From Terrirhizobium terrae (GTDB lineage: Bacteria > Pseudomonadota > Alphaproteobacteria > Rhizobiales > Rhizobiaceae), in assembly GCF_030323265.1 (NCBI RefSeq), contig NZ_CP104992.1, forward strand, positions 1,773,501 to 1,837,500: a DNA stretch of 64,000 nucleotides. Direction: 5' to 3'. The notes beneath the pieces are model-generated. The model made no database searches. It worked only from the letters and a program-made list of their open reading frames with translations, and had not been told where the DNA came from. Shown here piece after piece: positions 9,329 to 18,407 of this stretch. How positions within the stretch are numbered: position 1 is the stretch's first letter; every line of letters starts with the position of its first letter. Position numbers and translations under genes: made by a program.

Positions 9329-10305
9329 CAGGCTGCTCCCCTGCCGAGTTCGAAGGACTGCTGGCCGATCAGCCGGCGGCGAAGCCAGCTCGAAAACTGA
9401 TCGATCGCGATGACGCTGACAAGCAGAAGGATGATGATCGCATAGGTCTTGGCGGCGTGATCGCGACCGATTGCGAGACGGAACACTTCGCCGATGCCGC
9501 CGCCACCGACAGCGCCGATAATGGTCGAGGCGCGTACATTGATCTCGGCGCGCAGCAGCGTATAGGAGACGAAATTCGGCAGGACCTGGGGAACGATGGC
9601 GAAGCGCACGCGCTCGACCCAGGAGGCACCGGCGGCCCGCAGGCCCTCGTCCGGCTTCATGTCGGAATTCTCGACCACTTCGAAGAACAGCTTTCCGAGC
9701 GCGCCGATCGTATGGACGGTGATGGCGATGATCGCGGCGATCGGGCCGATCGACAGGATTGCGGTCAAGAGGCCGGCGATGACGATTTCCGGGAAGGCGC
9801 GCATGATCTCCATGATACGACGCACGACGAAGCGCGTGGCGCCCGCACCGACGAGGTTGGTCGAGGCGAAGAAGCAGAGCAGGAATGCCAGAGCCGCGCC
9901 GATGATGGTCGAAACCAGCGCGATATTGATGGTGATGATCAGCTGGTAGAAGAAATTCGGAATGTAGAACGTGTCGGTGATGTAGTGGCGGTCGGCCGTG
10001 TAGTCGTATTTCAGCGAGCCGTCGGCATAGGGCGAGGGCAGGTCGAACATCGCCCGGAAAATTTCCATCGGACTGTCCGGCACGAAGCTGCGGATGAAAT
10101 CGAAGAAATAGGGCAGGCGTTCGAAGAACTTGCCGGCATTCGCATCATTGGCGAATTGCAGCGAGGCGAAGAGCGCGATGAGGAAGACACCGATCGAGAT
10201 CGCGGTATAGACGCGGCGAGTCTTAAGCTGCTGCCGGTAGTGCTGCATCATCAGGGATGCCGAAGGGCCGAGGCCGCCAGTGGTATTTTCGCTGATGGTC
10301 GCCAT
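9325..10305 (-). CDS. phnE: phosphonate ABC transporter permease
   Basis: First PhnE-type permease, 326 residues. A membrane helix at about 36-52 is followed by a short periplasmic loop. The transmembrane core contains the EAA-like coupling loop HTIGALGKLFFEVVENSDMK and the C-terminal block NVRASTIIGAVGGGGIGEVF, typical of phosphonate/phosphite permeases. It lies between phnD and the longer phnE and is translationally coupled to the latter. The paired permeases suggest a heterodimeric channel. Confidence 0.93.
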   Translation of the reverse strand: MATISENTTGGLGPSASLMMQHYRQQLKTRRVYTAISIGVFLIALFASLQFANDANAGKFFERLPYFFDFIRSFVPDSPMEIFRAMFDLPSPYADGSLKYDYTADRHYITDTFYIPNFFYQLIITINIALVSTIIGAALAFLLCFFASTNLVGAGATRFVVRRIMEIMRAFPEIVIAGLLTAILSIGPIAAIIAITVHTIGALGKLFFEVVENSDMKPDEGLRAAGASWVERVRFAIVPQVLPNFVSYTLLRAEINVRASTIIGAVGGGGIGEVFRLAIGRDHAAKTYAIIILLLVSVIAIDQFSSWLRRRLIGQQSFELGRGAAC

Positions 10306-10373
10306 GATCCGCGCTCTTGGTTTGCAAACGGCGGCGCTCGGGGAGCGCCGCCGCAGGAGGATGGAAAGGAAGA

Positions 10374-11280
10374 TCAGCCGCCGATGACGGACTTACGAGC
10401 GTCGATGATCGTCTGGTAGAAGGACGGATCGACCTTGATGTATTCCTTGTTGTCGCCCTGGGTGTAGGCCTTGAAGCAATCGTGGTCCTTCTTCGGCAGT
10501 TCGAGGAAGTAGGCTTCGACCTTGGCGCGCATGTCTTCCGGCAGCTTGTTGTTGACCATCAGCGGGCCGTTCGGGATCAGCGGGGACTTCCAGACTTCGA
10601 CGATGTCGTCCATGTCCAGATTGCCCTTGTTGACCATCTGGTGCAGGTTGCCGCCGGTGTAGCCGTCTTCCCACTTGCCGACGCCCGAACCGAAGGTTGT
10701 GCCGACGTCGAACTTCTTGTCGAGAACGGCGAGAACGAGGTTCTCATGGCCGCCGCCGAAGCCGCTTTCAGAGAAGTATTCCTTGACCGGTGCGCCGATT
10801 TCCTTCGGCAGGGCAACGTTCGGGACGAGGTAGCCGGAGGTCGAGATCCGGATCGGCGAAGCCGATCTTCTTGCCCTTGGCGTCGGCGAGCGTCTTGATG
10901 CCGCTGTCCTTGCGGGCAACCATGATGGAGTAGTAACCGGAAGAACCGTCCGACTGGGTGTAGGTCAGGATCGGGTCGACAGCCTTCGGGTCCTTCAGCG
11001 CGATCGCGGCGTAGGAGGAAGCGCCCATCGAAGCGATGTCGATCGTGCCGCCGAGCAGGCCCTGGATGACGCCGTTATAGTCCGGCGACGGGAAAATCTG
11101 GACTTCCGGAACGCCGGTGAAGGCCTTCAGGCCGTCAGCGACACACTGCGTGTTGCGGATCTGGTCGGCTTCGTTTTCCGAGCCGTCGAGACCGATGCGC
11201 AGAACCTTGACGTCCTGGGCCATTGCGGAGCCGGCGAGCACGCTAAGTGCAACGGCAGCGAGAAGAGCTTGTCTCAGCAT
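10374..11280 (-). CDS. phnD: phosphonate ABC transporter substrate-binding protein, one frameshift
   Basis: Periplasmic PhnD, 301 residues after repair. ATG at 11280 is preceded by an AGGAG ribosome-binding site (about 11287-11291) and starts a clear Sec signal peptide (MLRQALLAAVALSVLAGSAM, cleavage after AMAQ). The family block SMGASSYAAIALKDPKAVDP follows. The frame breaks at GAGATC 10843-10848 (plus strand): before it reads GKKIGFADPD, and the other frame continues STSGYLVPNVALPKEIGAPV, as expected of PhnD. One extra base explains it. It delivers phosphonates to PhnC/PhnE. Confidence 0.92.
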
Positions 11281-11365
11281 GGTGATCTCCTGTTTCCGGG
11301 TGTTCCGGAGTTGGGTCATGAAAAATTGCGCCCTTGACGCGGGCAGACGATCGTCATGTGCGGGC

Positions 11366-12220
11366 TCAGGCCCTGGCGCTTGCCAGTGTGCTGATGCCGC
11401 CCGATTCCTTGGCCGTGCTCACCTGAGCAGCGGGGATGTTGATGCTGGTCGAGGTCATCGTCTCGTCGATGCCTGCGCCGTCCCTGTCGGAGCCGTAGAT
11501 CTCCTGGACCGCGTCCGCGTTCAGCTGCGACGGTGTGCCGTCGAAAACGACACGGCCGGCCGCCATGCCGATGATCCGCTCGCAATAGCTGCGGGCGGTA
11601 TCGAGCGTATGCAGGTTGGTGATGACGGTGATGCCTTCGCGCTCGTTGATGTCGCGCAGCGCATCCATCACGATCTTGGCGTTGAGCGGATCGAGCGAGG
11701 CAATCGGCTCGTCGGCGAGCAGCATTTTCGGCGCCTGCATGAGGGCGCGGGCAATCGCCACGCGCTGCTGCTGGCCGCCCGAAAGCGTGCCGGCGCGCTG
11801 CATCGCGGTCTGCTCGATGCCGAGGCGCTCAAGCGCCGCGATCGCGGCAAGACGCTCGTCGTCGGAGAAAATGTTGAGAAGGCTCATCATCGTCGAGCGG
11901 TGGTTCAGTCGGCCAAGCATGACGTTGGTCAGAACGTCGAGGCGCGGCACGAGGTTGAACTGCTGGAAGATCATCGCGCAGTCGCGCTGCCAGTTGCGCA
12001 GGCCGGCACCCTTGAGTGCCGACACTTCGGTGCCGCCGAAATGGATCGAGCCCGAGCTCGGCTCCTGCAGGCGGTTGATCATGCGCAGGAGTGTGGACTT
12101 GCCGGCGCCGGAACGACCGATGATGCCGACCATCTGGCCCTGGGGAATCTCGACATTGACGGCATTGACCGCGATACGGTCGCCGAAACGCCTGGTTACA
12201 TTCCTCAGTTCAAACGTCAT
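11366..12220 (-). CDS. phnC: phosphonate ABC transporter ATP-binding protein
   Basis: A 284-residue ATPase of the phosphonate importer, first gene of the phnC-D-E-E operon. Walker A is [14 protein letters not shown], the signature is [15 protein letters not shown] and Walker B is [13 protein letters not shown]. The family-typical [16 protein letters not shown] segment lies between. About 20-30 residues at the C-terminus (Ser/Thr/Ala-rich, after GIDETM) extend beyond the core and look disordered. A candidate Pho box lies about 60-80 bp upstream. Confidence 0.95.
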   Translation of the reverse strand: MTFELRNVTRRFGDRIAVNAVNVEIPQGQMVGIIGRSGAGKSTLLRMINRLQEPSSGSIHFGGTEVSALKGAGLRNWQRDCAMIFQQFNLVPRLDVLTNVMLGRLNHRSTMMSLLNIFSDDERLAAIAALERLGIEQTAMQRAGTLSGGQQQRVAIARALMQAPKMLLADEPIASLDPLNAKIVMDALRDINEREGITVITNLHTLDTARSYCERIIGMAAGRVVFDGTPSQLNADAVQEIYGSDRDGAGIDETMTSTSINIPAAQVSTAKESGGISTLASARA

Positions 12221-12280
12221 GTCTTAAGTCCGCCTTAACCCCTAATGGGCATCGGCTTAGACCGGCTTGATGAATGCTGA

Positions 12281-12298
12281 ATGTCGGTTTGATGTCTG
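12281..12298 (-). promoter_or_regulatory. candidate Pho box upstream of phnC
   Basis: On the minus strand the sequence CAGACAT-CAAA-CCGACAT shows two 7-mers spaced 11 bp apart, the architecture of a PhoB half-site pair (consensus CTGTCAT). It lies about 60 bp upstream of phnC, where a phosphate-starvation activator would be expected. Matches to consensus are partial. Confidence 0.4.
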
Positions 12299-12302
12299 TT
12301 TT

Positions 12303-12327
12303 GTAACAAGCCTGAGTGGCTTGTCAC
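12303..12327 (-). terminator. hairpin between acetyltransferase gene and phnC
   Basis: Inverted repeat GTAACAAGCC / GGCTTGTCAC with one mismatch and a 5-nt loop, just after the stop of the phnG-to-acetyltransferase operon. It lacks a proper T tail in the minus direction (AAAACAG follows), so it may only be a weak or 3'-end-stabilising hairpin. Confidence 0.4.
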
Positions 12328-12334
12328 AGTTTCG

Positions 12335-12952
12335 TTATGCGCTGTAACGGGACAGGAAATCTTCTGCCGACAGCGCACGGAAATCATCGAGCGCCTTGCG
12401 CAGCCTGAGATGATCCCAGTCCCACCAGGCGAGCCGGTCCATGCCCTCGCCGATCTCCTTGGTGAAGCGCTCGCGGATCAGCTTCGCCGGCACACCGCCG
12501 ACGATCGTATAGGGCGCGACGTCCTTGGAGACGACGGCGCCCGCGCCGATCACAGCGCCATTGCCGACGGTGACGCCGGGCAACACAGTGGCGCCATGGC
12601 CGATCCAGACGTCATGGCCGATGGTGACGCGGTTCTCGCGCCGCCACTCGAAGAAATCCTTCTCGTTTTCGGCATCGTCCCAGTAATTGGCAGCACGATA
12701 GGTGAAGTGGTGCAGTGTCGCCCGCCATGTCGGGTGGTTGGTGGCGTTGATGCGCACCGAGGCGGCCATGTTAACGAACTTTCCGATCGTCGCGCACCAG
12801 ATCGAGCCGTCCTGCATGATGTAGGAATAGTCACCGATCTCAGCCTCGTCGATGCGACAGCGCTCGGCGATTTCCGTATAGCGGCCGATCTTCGAATTGC
12901 TCACGCTGGCCGTCTCGTGGATGACGGGCTCCAGCCCGACTTTGGCACTCAT
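12335..12952 (-). CDS. phn-linked hexapeptide-repeat acyltransferase
   Basis: A 205-residue left-handed beta-helix transferase of the phosphonate-locus xenobiotic-acetyltransferase type. Hexapeptide repeats run from about residue 15 ([14 protein letters not shown]) and again from [20 protein letters not shown]; the catalytic-type histidine sits in the NATNHPTW region. Its ATG overlaps the phnL stop (12949-12952), making it the last gene of the phnGHIJKL operon. It may acetylate aminoalkylphosphonates or a C-P lyase intermediate, a job done by PhnO in enterobacteria; that equivalence is inference. Confidence 0.88.
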   Translation of the reverse strand: MSAKVGLEPVIHETASVSNSKIGRYTEIAERCRIDEAEIGDYSYIMQDGSIWCATIGKFVNMAASVRINATNHPTWRATLHHFTYRAANYWDDAENEKDFFEWRRENRVTIGHDVWIGHGATVLPGVTVGNGAVIGAGAVVSKDVAPYTIVGGVPAKLIRERFTKEIGEGMDRLAWWDWDHLRLRKALDDFRALSAEDFLSRYSA

Positions 12953-13658
12953 GCTGCAATGGCCTTCCGGGGAGAGAATGCACTGACGTCGAGAATGCGA
13001 TCGGCGACGGCCTCGCGCACTTCCTCGTCGTGGAAGATGCCGAGCATGGCCACACCCTCTTCCTTCTTGGCGGCGATCATTTCCACCACGACGCGGCGAT
13101 TGGCGGCGTCGAGCGAGGCTGTCGGTTCGTCGAGAAGCAGCACACGGTGGCTGGTGATGAAGCCACGGGCGATGTTGACGCGTTGCTGTTCGCCGCCGGA
13201 AAAGGTGGCGGGCGGCAGCGACCAGAGTTCGCGAGGCAGGTTGAGCCGGGCGAGCAGCTCAGCCGCCTTTTCCTTGGCGATTGCCGCCTCGATGCCACGG
13301 GCCACCAGCGGTTCGGCGACGACATCGATCGCCGCAACGCGCGGCACGGTGCGCAGGAACTGGCTGACATAGCCCATCGTATGGCGGCGCACGTCTATGA
13401 TCGTACGCGGATCTGCTTTTGCGATATCGACGATACGGTCGTTGTGATCCACCAGGATCTGGCCGGCATCGACGGCATAGTTGCCGTAGAGCATTTTCAG
13501 GATCGAGCTCTTGCCGATACCCGACGGGCCGCCGAGGACGACGCATTCGCCGCTGGCAACGGAGAAATTCACATCGTTGACGACCGGCAGCTTGATGCCG
13601 TCGCGCAGATGCATGGTGAAGCTCTTGAAGACTTCCGAGACGACGAGGGAGTGGCCAT
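12949..13658 (-). CDS. phnL: C-P lyase system ATP-binding protein PhnL, one frameshift near start
   Basis: ABC-type ATPase of the C-P lyase complex, 236 residues after repair. Walker A is [15 protein letters not shown], signature [15 protein letters not shown], Walker [13 protein letters not shown]. In the as-given frame the first Met is at 13614, which lacks the first beta strand. ATG 13658 has an AAGGAG site just upstream and starts MATP, then needs one extra C at about 13648-13650 to give [17 protein letters not shown], the expected N-terminus. PhnL binds the core complex in partnership with PhnK. It lies 11 bp after phnK. Confidence 0.92.
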
Positions 13659-13669
13659 CGGGATCTCCT

Positions 13670-14445
13670 TTATACTTGCAGGATGGAGGAAACGAGAAGC
13701 TGGGTATAGGGCTCGCGCGGATCGTCGAGCACCCGGTCGGTCAGACCGTGTTCGATGACGTGGCCGTCCTTCATCACCATCATCCGGTGGGAGAGAAGCC
13801 GTGCGACCGCGAGGTCATGGGTAACGACGATCGCGGCAAGGCCCAGATCGTTGACGAGGCCGCGCACGAGATCGAGCAGGCGGGCCTGTACCGAGACGTC
13901 GAGACCGCCGGTCGGCTCGTCCATGAAGACGAGGCGCGGGCCGGTGACGAGATTACGGGCGATCTGCAGGCGCTGGCGCATGCCGCCGGAAAAGGCGCGC
14001 GGCTGGTCGTCGATGCGGTCGGCCGAGATTTCGACGCGACCGAGCCAGTCGGTCGCCGTCTCGCGGATCTTGCCGTAATGCCGGTCGCCGACTGCCATCA
14101 AGCGTTCGCCGACATTGGCGCCGGCAGACACCGTCATGCGCAGCCCGTCAGCCGGGTTCTGGTGGACGAAACCCCAGTCGGTGCGCATCAGGAAGCGGCG
14201 CTCCGCCTCGCTCATATGGTAGAGATCACGGAAATTGCCGTCGCGCATCCGGTATTCGACGCCGCCGGCGGTCGGCATCAGCCGGGTCGACAGGCAGTTG
14301 AGAAGCGTTGTCTTGCCCGAGCCGGATTCGCCGACGATGGCGAGCACTTCGCCTGGCCACAGTTCGAAATTGACGTCCTTGCAGCCGATGCGGCTGCCGT
14401 AGAATTTCGAGACGCCGCTGACTTTGAGAAGGGAGTGTCGGTCAT
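13670..14445 (-). CDS. phnK: C-P lyase system ATP-binding protein PhnK, one frameshift near start
   Basis: ABC-type ATPase of the C-P lyase complex, 258 residues after repair. Walker A is [14 protein letters not shown], signature FSGGMRQRLQIARNL, Walker B LVFMDEPTGGLDVS. ATG 14445 overlaps the phnJ stop (ATGA) and reads MTDTP; inserting one C at about 14431-14433 gives LLKVSGVSKFYGSRIGCKDV, the family N-terminus. Without the repair the frame runs far into phnJ with a nonsense N-terminus. PhnK docks on PhnJ. Confidence 0.93.
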
Positions 14446-15338
14446 TCTGCGGCTTCCTGCTTGGGGGATCCATCCTGGGCCAGCATCGCGCCGACATGGC
14501 CGTGTTCGCGGCGGTCTTCGCAATGGTCGGTATCGGAGCAGACGAACATCCGCTCGCCCTTGTCGTCGAGTACCACTTCATCCAGATAGACGCCGTGGGC
14601 GCCGCAGAGCGCGCAGTCCTGCTCGAACTTCTGGATCTCGAACGGGTAATCCTCGAAATCGAGGCTGACGACTTCGGTATGCGGCGGAACGGCGTAGATG
14701 CGTTTTTCACGACCGGCGCCGAAGAGTTGAAGCGCTTCCGACATGTGCATTTTCGGATTGTCGAATTTCGGCGTCGGCGAGGGGTCCATCACGTAGCGGC
14801 CATCCACCTTGACCGGATAGGCATAGGTCTTGGAAATGCGGCCGTTGATGGCGATGTCTTCGTAGAGCTTCACATGCATGAGGCCGTATTCTTCCAGCGC
14901 ATGCATTTTCCGCGTCTCGGTCTCGCGCGGCTCGAGGAAGCGCAGCGGCTCGGGGATCGGCACCTGGTAGACGAGAACCTGGCCCTCCGTGAGTTTCGCT
15001 TCAGGAATGCGGTGGCGGGTCTGGATGATCGTCGCATCCTTGGTATGCGTCGTCACAGCCACGTCGGCGACCTTCTGGAAGAAGGCGCGGATCGAGACGG
15101 CATTGGTCGTGTCGTCGGCGCCCTGATCGATGACCTTCAGCACGTCTTCCGGGCCGATGATCGAGGCGGTCACCTGAACGCCGCCGGTGCCCCAGCCATA
15201 GGGCATCGGCATTTCGCGCGAGGCGAACGGCACCTGATAGCCGGGAATGGCGATCGCTTTCAGGATCGCGCGGCGGATCATCCGCTTCGTCTGCTCGTCC
15301 AGATAGGCGAAGTTGTAGGTGGCGAGATCGGCAGTCAT
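14442..15338 (-). CDS. phnJ: carbon-phosphorus lyase radical SAM enzyme
   Basis: Catalytic subunit of C-P lyase, 298 residues. It is a non-canonical radical SAM enzyme that breaks the C-P bond of ribose 1-phosphonate 5-phosphate, releasing the alkane and a 1,2-cyclic phosphate. The four essential cysteines are present at 242, 245, 267 and 273 (CALC, then FVCSDTDHC), one residue offset from the E. coli numbering of 241/244/266/272. GWGTGGVQVT near residue 48 is also conserved. Start and stop both overlap neighbours by four bases. Confidence 0.97.
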   Translation of the reverse strand: MTADLATYNFAYLDEQTKRMIRRAILKAIAIPGYQVPFASREMPMPYGWGTGGVQVTASIIGPEDVLKVIDQGADDTTNAVSIRAFFQKVADVAVTTHTKDATIIQTRHRIPEAKLTEGQVLVYQVPIPEPLRFLEPRETETRKMHALEEYGLMHVKLYEDIAINGRISKTYAYPVKVDGRYVMDPSPTPKFDNPKMHMSEALQLFGAGREKRIYAVPPHTEVVSLDFEDYPFEIQKFEQDCALCGAHGVYLDEVVLDDKGERMFVCSDTDHCEDRREHGHVGAMLAQDGSPKQEAAE

Positions 15339-16441
15339 TCGGCAGCGTCCTTCATCTCGGTTTCGCCGTTCCGCGCAGCTTCGATATCGGCGCGCATCTT
15401 GCGTACCATCGCGAGCTCGGCCTGGAAGTCGACGTAATGCGGCAGTTTCAGGTGCTCGACGAAGCCGGTCGCCTGCACGTTGTCGGAATGGGAAATGACG
15501 AATTCCTCGTCCTGCGCCGGTGCGGTGATGTCTTCGCCGAGTTCTTCCGCACGCAGCGCGCGGTCGACGAGTGACATGGACATCGCCTTACGCTCGTTCT
15601 GGCCGAAGACGAGGCCGTAACCGCGGGTGAACTGCGGCGGTGCCTTGGACGAGCCTTTGAACTGGTTGACCATCTGGCATTCGGTGACGCGGATGCGTCC
15701 GAGCGAGACGGAAAAACCGAGTTCCGGCACGTCCATCTCCACCTCGACCTCGCCGATGCGGACTTCGCCGACGAACGGGTGGTTACGGCCGTAGCCACGC
15801 TGGGTGGAATAGCCGAGTGCCAGAAGAAAGCCTTCGTCTCCGCGGGCAAGCGCCTGGAGGCGAAGATCGCGGCTCATCGGGAATTCCAACGGCTCGCGCG
15901 TCAGGTCGCCGGCCGGCTGGTCCTGCGGCAGGTCGCCATCGGCCTCGATCAGGCCTTCATGGGCGAGAATATCGGAGACGCGCATGATCGCCTCCTCGCC
16001 GGCTTCCCGGCGGGCGGGTTCCTCGACCGCTTCGTCGGACAGAAGCGACGGGTCGAGCAGGCGATGGGTATAGTCGAAGGTCGGGCCGAGCAGCTGGCCG
16101 CCAGGCAGGTCCTTGTAGGTGGCCGAGACGCGGCGCTCGACCTGCATGTCGGCCGTGTCGAGCGGCACGGAACTGCCGAAGCGCGGCAGCGTCGTGCGAT
16201 AGGCGCGCAAGAGGAAGATCGCCTCGATCAGGTCGCCGCGCGACTGGCGAACGGCAAGCGCTGCGAGCGACCGGTCATAGAGCGAGGCTTCCGCCATGAC
16301 GCGATCGACGGCGAGACCGAGCTGCTCGACGACTTGATCAATCGTAACGGATGGCAGCGAACGGTCGCCCCGGCGCCGGTCGGCGAGCAGCCGGTGGGCA
16401 TTGGTGATGGCGGCCTCGCCACCCTTGACGGCAACATACAT
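15335..16441 (-). CDS. phnI: C-P lyase core subunit PhnI
   Basis: A 368-residue core subunit that, with PhnG and PhnH, transfers the phosphonate to ATP, displacing adenine to give ribose 1-phosphonate 5-triphosphate. MYVAVKGGEAAITNAH at the N-terminus and the RGYGRNHPFVGEVRIGE and HVKLPHY-like segments match the family. There is no membrane or signal segment. The stop overlaps the phnJ ATG. A 67-bp gap separates it from phnH, the only real spacing inside phnGHIJK. Confidence 0.96.
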   Translation of the reverse strand: MYVAVKGGEAAITNAHRLLADRRRGDRSLPSVTIDQVVEQLGLAVDRVMAEASLYDRSLAALAVRQSRGDLIEAIFLLRAYRTTLPRFGSSVPLDTADMQVERRVSATYKDLPGGQLLGPTFDYTHRLLDPSLLSDEAVEEPARREAGEEAIMRVSDILAHEGLIEADGDLPQDQPAGDLTREPLEFPMSRDLRLQALARGDEGFLLALGYSTQRGYGRNHPFVGEVRIGEVEVEMDVPELGFSVSLGRIRVTECQMVNQFKGSSKAPPQFTRGYGLVFGQNERKAMSMSLVDRALRAEELGEDITAPAQDEEFVISHSDNVQATGFVEHLKLPHYVDFQAELAMVRKMRADIEAARNGETEMKDAAE

Positions 16442-16508
16442 GGTTCATTCTCCTGCCCGTCTCGCGCCTTTATTGGTGCGATCGGAGCCTTGTCGTTGCG
16501 TTATGGCG

Positions 16509-17108
16509 TCAGCCGTTGATCCGGGTGGTGCGTGGCAGGCACAGGAAATGCCGTCCGGCCGTCAGGATCACGTCGATGCCGCGCGGGAAGAGCGTGCGGT
16601 TGTCGGCCCAGAGCCTGAGGAATGTCTCGGGCAGACCAGCGACCTTGGCGGTCGTGCTGTGCAGGATGCCCGGGCCGGCAAGCGTCAGTTCCTGGCCTTC
16701 GCCAAGCGCTTCCACCTCTATGACCAAAGTCGTCGAGCGGTCGGGATATTCCTGGGTGCCGGCGGAGAAGAGGCCGAAGGAGGAAAGCGGCGAGGATGCT
16801 TCCTTGAAGGCGAAACGGGCCTCGGCCTTTTCGCGGGTGATCGGCGCGCCGGAGTGAAAGCCGATCCATTCGGCGACGGCCGATTGCGAGAAGCCAGCGC
16901 TCAACCAGACGGGGGTGTCGTGATCGCAGAGCGTCAGCGCGATGGCGCCGGCGGCCGGTCCGAGCGGTTCCGGCTGCCCGGCATCCTGCTCGACGGTGCC
17001 GATCGTACCGGGACGAGCCATGCCGTCCATCACCATGCGGAACACGCTCTGGGATTCGAAGACGGGATTGGAAAAACCGCCGGTGAAAGCTTCTGTATTG
17101 GCGGCCAT
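16509..17108 (-). CDS. phnH: C-P lyase core subunit PhnH
   Basis: A 199-residue subunit of the PhnGHIJ core. The start at ATG 17108 gives MAANTEAFTGGFSNPVFESQ, followed by FRMVMDGMARPGT, the conserved PhnH N-terminus. The frame is open further upstream, but that is the phnG region. TGATG at 17106-17110 makes the phnG stop and phnH start share a base. It belongs to the PLP-transferase-like fold but has no cofactor lysine role; it is structural in the nucleosidase reaction. Confidence 0.95.
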   Translation of the reverse strand: MAANTEAFTGGFSNPVFESQSVFRMVMDGMARPGTIGTVEQDAGQPEPLGPAAGAIALTLCDHDTPVWLSAGFSQSAVAEWIGFHSGAPITREKAEARFAFKEASSPLSSFGLFSAGTQEYPDRSTTLVIEVEALGEGQELTLAGPGILHSTTAKVAGLPETFLRLWADNRTLFPRGIDVILTAGRHFLCLPRTTRING

Positions 17109-17586
17109 CAGTCGTCTCCCCGTACCATGGTGAAAAAGTCTACGCGGGTTGCGGCGGTCTCTTCGGCCTTCTGAGCTTCTTCCGCGGCGAGCCGCGTTTC
17201 GACCGGCGCAAGAATGACGGTCTCGACGAAGTCGCGGCTTGCCTCTTCCTGCCAGAGCGCATCGAAGATCGCCGAAAGTCGGGCCTTTTCCTCTCGGTAC
17301 CGAGTGCCTGGGCATGGCCGACAGTGCCGGAAGCGAGCGCTACCGTGGCGCGCGTGACGGTGGCTTCCCCGAGGTTGAATGGGCTGCCGCCGCCGCCGAT
17401 GCGGCCGCGAACCATGACGAGCCCGGTCTCGGGGCCGCGGACCGGTCTGGCCTCCGGCTTTTCCGCCAAGGCATCCCAGGCAGCGCGAATTTCATTGAGG
17501 GTTGCGCCGGCAAGAAGGCCGGCGCAACGGCGGCGCCCGGCTAAGTCCGTATCCGGCACGGTCTGCTGTGCAACATCCATGGCCAA
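17108..17586 (-). CDS. phnG: C-P lyase core subunit PhnG, one frameshift
   Basis: First gene of the C-P lyase operon, 159 residues after repair. The N-terminal half reads RRRCAGLLAGATLNEIRAAW and RGPETGLVMVRGRIGGGGSP, both typical of PhnG. The frame breaks at about 17290-17296 after GHAQALGTER. Adding one G (GAG AGG GAA AAG) gives KARLSAIFDALWQEEA and an acceptable C-terminus ending at the TGA shared with phnH. ATG 17586 or 17580 are both possible starts. The promoter region with a palindromic operator lies immediately upstream. Confidence 0.92.
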
Positions 17587-17595
17587 TCTCCAAAA

Positions 17596-17613
17596 TGTCT
17601 ATTGATATAGACA
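17596..17613. promoter_or_regulatory. 18-bp palindrome, probable PhnF operator
   Basis: TGTCTAT-TGAT-ATAGACA is a perfect inverted repeat (7-bp arms, 4-bp spacer) in the 77-bp divergent gap between phnG and phnF. HutC/PhnF-type GntR regulators bind palindromes built around T-A-G-A-C, so this is the natural binding site for PhnF and could shut both promoters. Confidence 0.7.
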
Positions 17614-17623
17614 ACCATACAAG

Positions 17624-17641
17624 ATAACTTAGCCATAACTT
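17624..17641 (-). promoter_or_regulatory. 11-bp-period direct repeat, possible Pho box for phnG
   Basis: ATAACTT occurs at 17624-17630 and exactly again at 17635-17641. Read on the minus strand it is AAGTTAT-GGCT-AAGTTAT, two 7-mers with 4-bp spacing as in PhoB sites, though only 4 of 7 positions match CTGTCAT. Confidence 0.3.
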
Positions 17642-17663
17642 TCAGATATAACAAGCGTGTGAC

Positions 17664-18404
17664 ATGGATATGCAGGAAGCGGCGGTTCGCCGGCGAAACG
17701 GGGTGGCGCTTTGGCGGCAGATCGCGGATCGAATTCGGTCCGCCATTGCCAGCGGTGAATATGATGAGGCTGGAAAAGTGGCGCCGGAAATGGTGCTGGC
17801 GGCCCAGTTCGGCGTCAATCGCCATACCGTACGCAGTGCGCTCGCAGCGCTTGCGCAGGAAGGCATCGTCCAGGCGGTACAGGGTCGCGGCACACTGATC
17901 CTGCGCAAGGAGCGGATCAATTTCCCGATCTCGAAGCGAACCCGCTTCAACCAGGGCGTCGGCGATCAGGCACGGGAAAAGGAAGGCATTCTCCTGGCCT
18001 CCTCGGAAGAAGCTGCGTCCGCAGAGCTAGCTGCCCGACTGCAGTTGCCGACAGGCGCGCGTGTGATCCGCCTCGAAACCTTGAGGAAGGCCGATCGCCG
18101 CCCCGTCTCGCGGGCTACAGCCTGGTTTCCCGCAGAGCGCTTCGCAGGCATTGCCGATGCCTATCGCGACAGCGGTTCCATCACCGCAGCCTTTTCGGCG
18201 GTCGGCCTGACCGACTATGTGCGCGTCTCGACGGAAATCACCGCCGTGCATGCGGATACCGACGATCTCTCGTCGCTGGCACTGTCACCCGGTGCGATCG
18301 TACTGGTGACCCGCGCGCTGAACGCCGATCCGAACGGCGTGCCGGTCCAATACGCCGTTAGTCGCTTTCCGGCCGACGCGGTGCAGTTCACGATCGAGAA
18401 TTGA
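17664..18404 (+). CDS. phnF: PhnF-type GntR-family repressor of phosphonate genes
   Basis: A 246-residue HutC-subfamily regulator. The N-terminal winged helix (ALWRQIADRIRSAIASGEY, then FGVNRHTVRSALAALAQEGI and a QGRGTLI wing) binds DNA. The C-terminal UTRA domain (about residues 95-240, with RVIRLETLRKADRRPVS and PVQYAVSRFPAD) senses a ligand. It is transcribed away from phnG across the palindromic operator, so autoregulation and repression of phnGHIJKL are likely. Alternative Met codons at 17664 and 17670 differ by two residues. Confidence 0.93.
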   Translation: MDMQEAAVRRRNGVALWRQIADRIRSAIASGEYDEAGKVAPEMVLAAQFGVNRHTVRSALAALAQEGIVQAVQGRGTLILRKERINFPISKRTRFNQGVGDQAREKEGILLASSEEAASAELAARLQLPTGARVIRLETLRKADRRPVSRATAWFPAERFAGIADAYRDSGSITAAFSAVGLTDYVRVSTEITAVHADTDDLSSLALSPGAIVLVTRALNADPNGVPVQYAVSRFPADAVQFTIEN

Positions 18405-18407
18405 GCG

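Noticed and set aside
9457..10419. Plus-strand open frame of 320 codons opposite phnE
   Set aside because: Low-complexity acidic sequence antisense to a clear permease; shadow frame.
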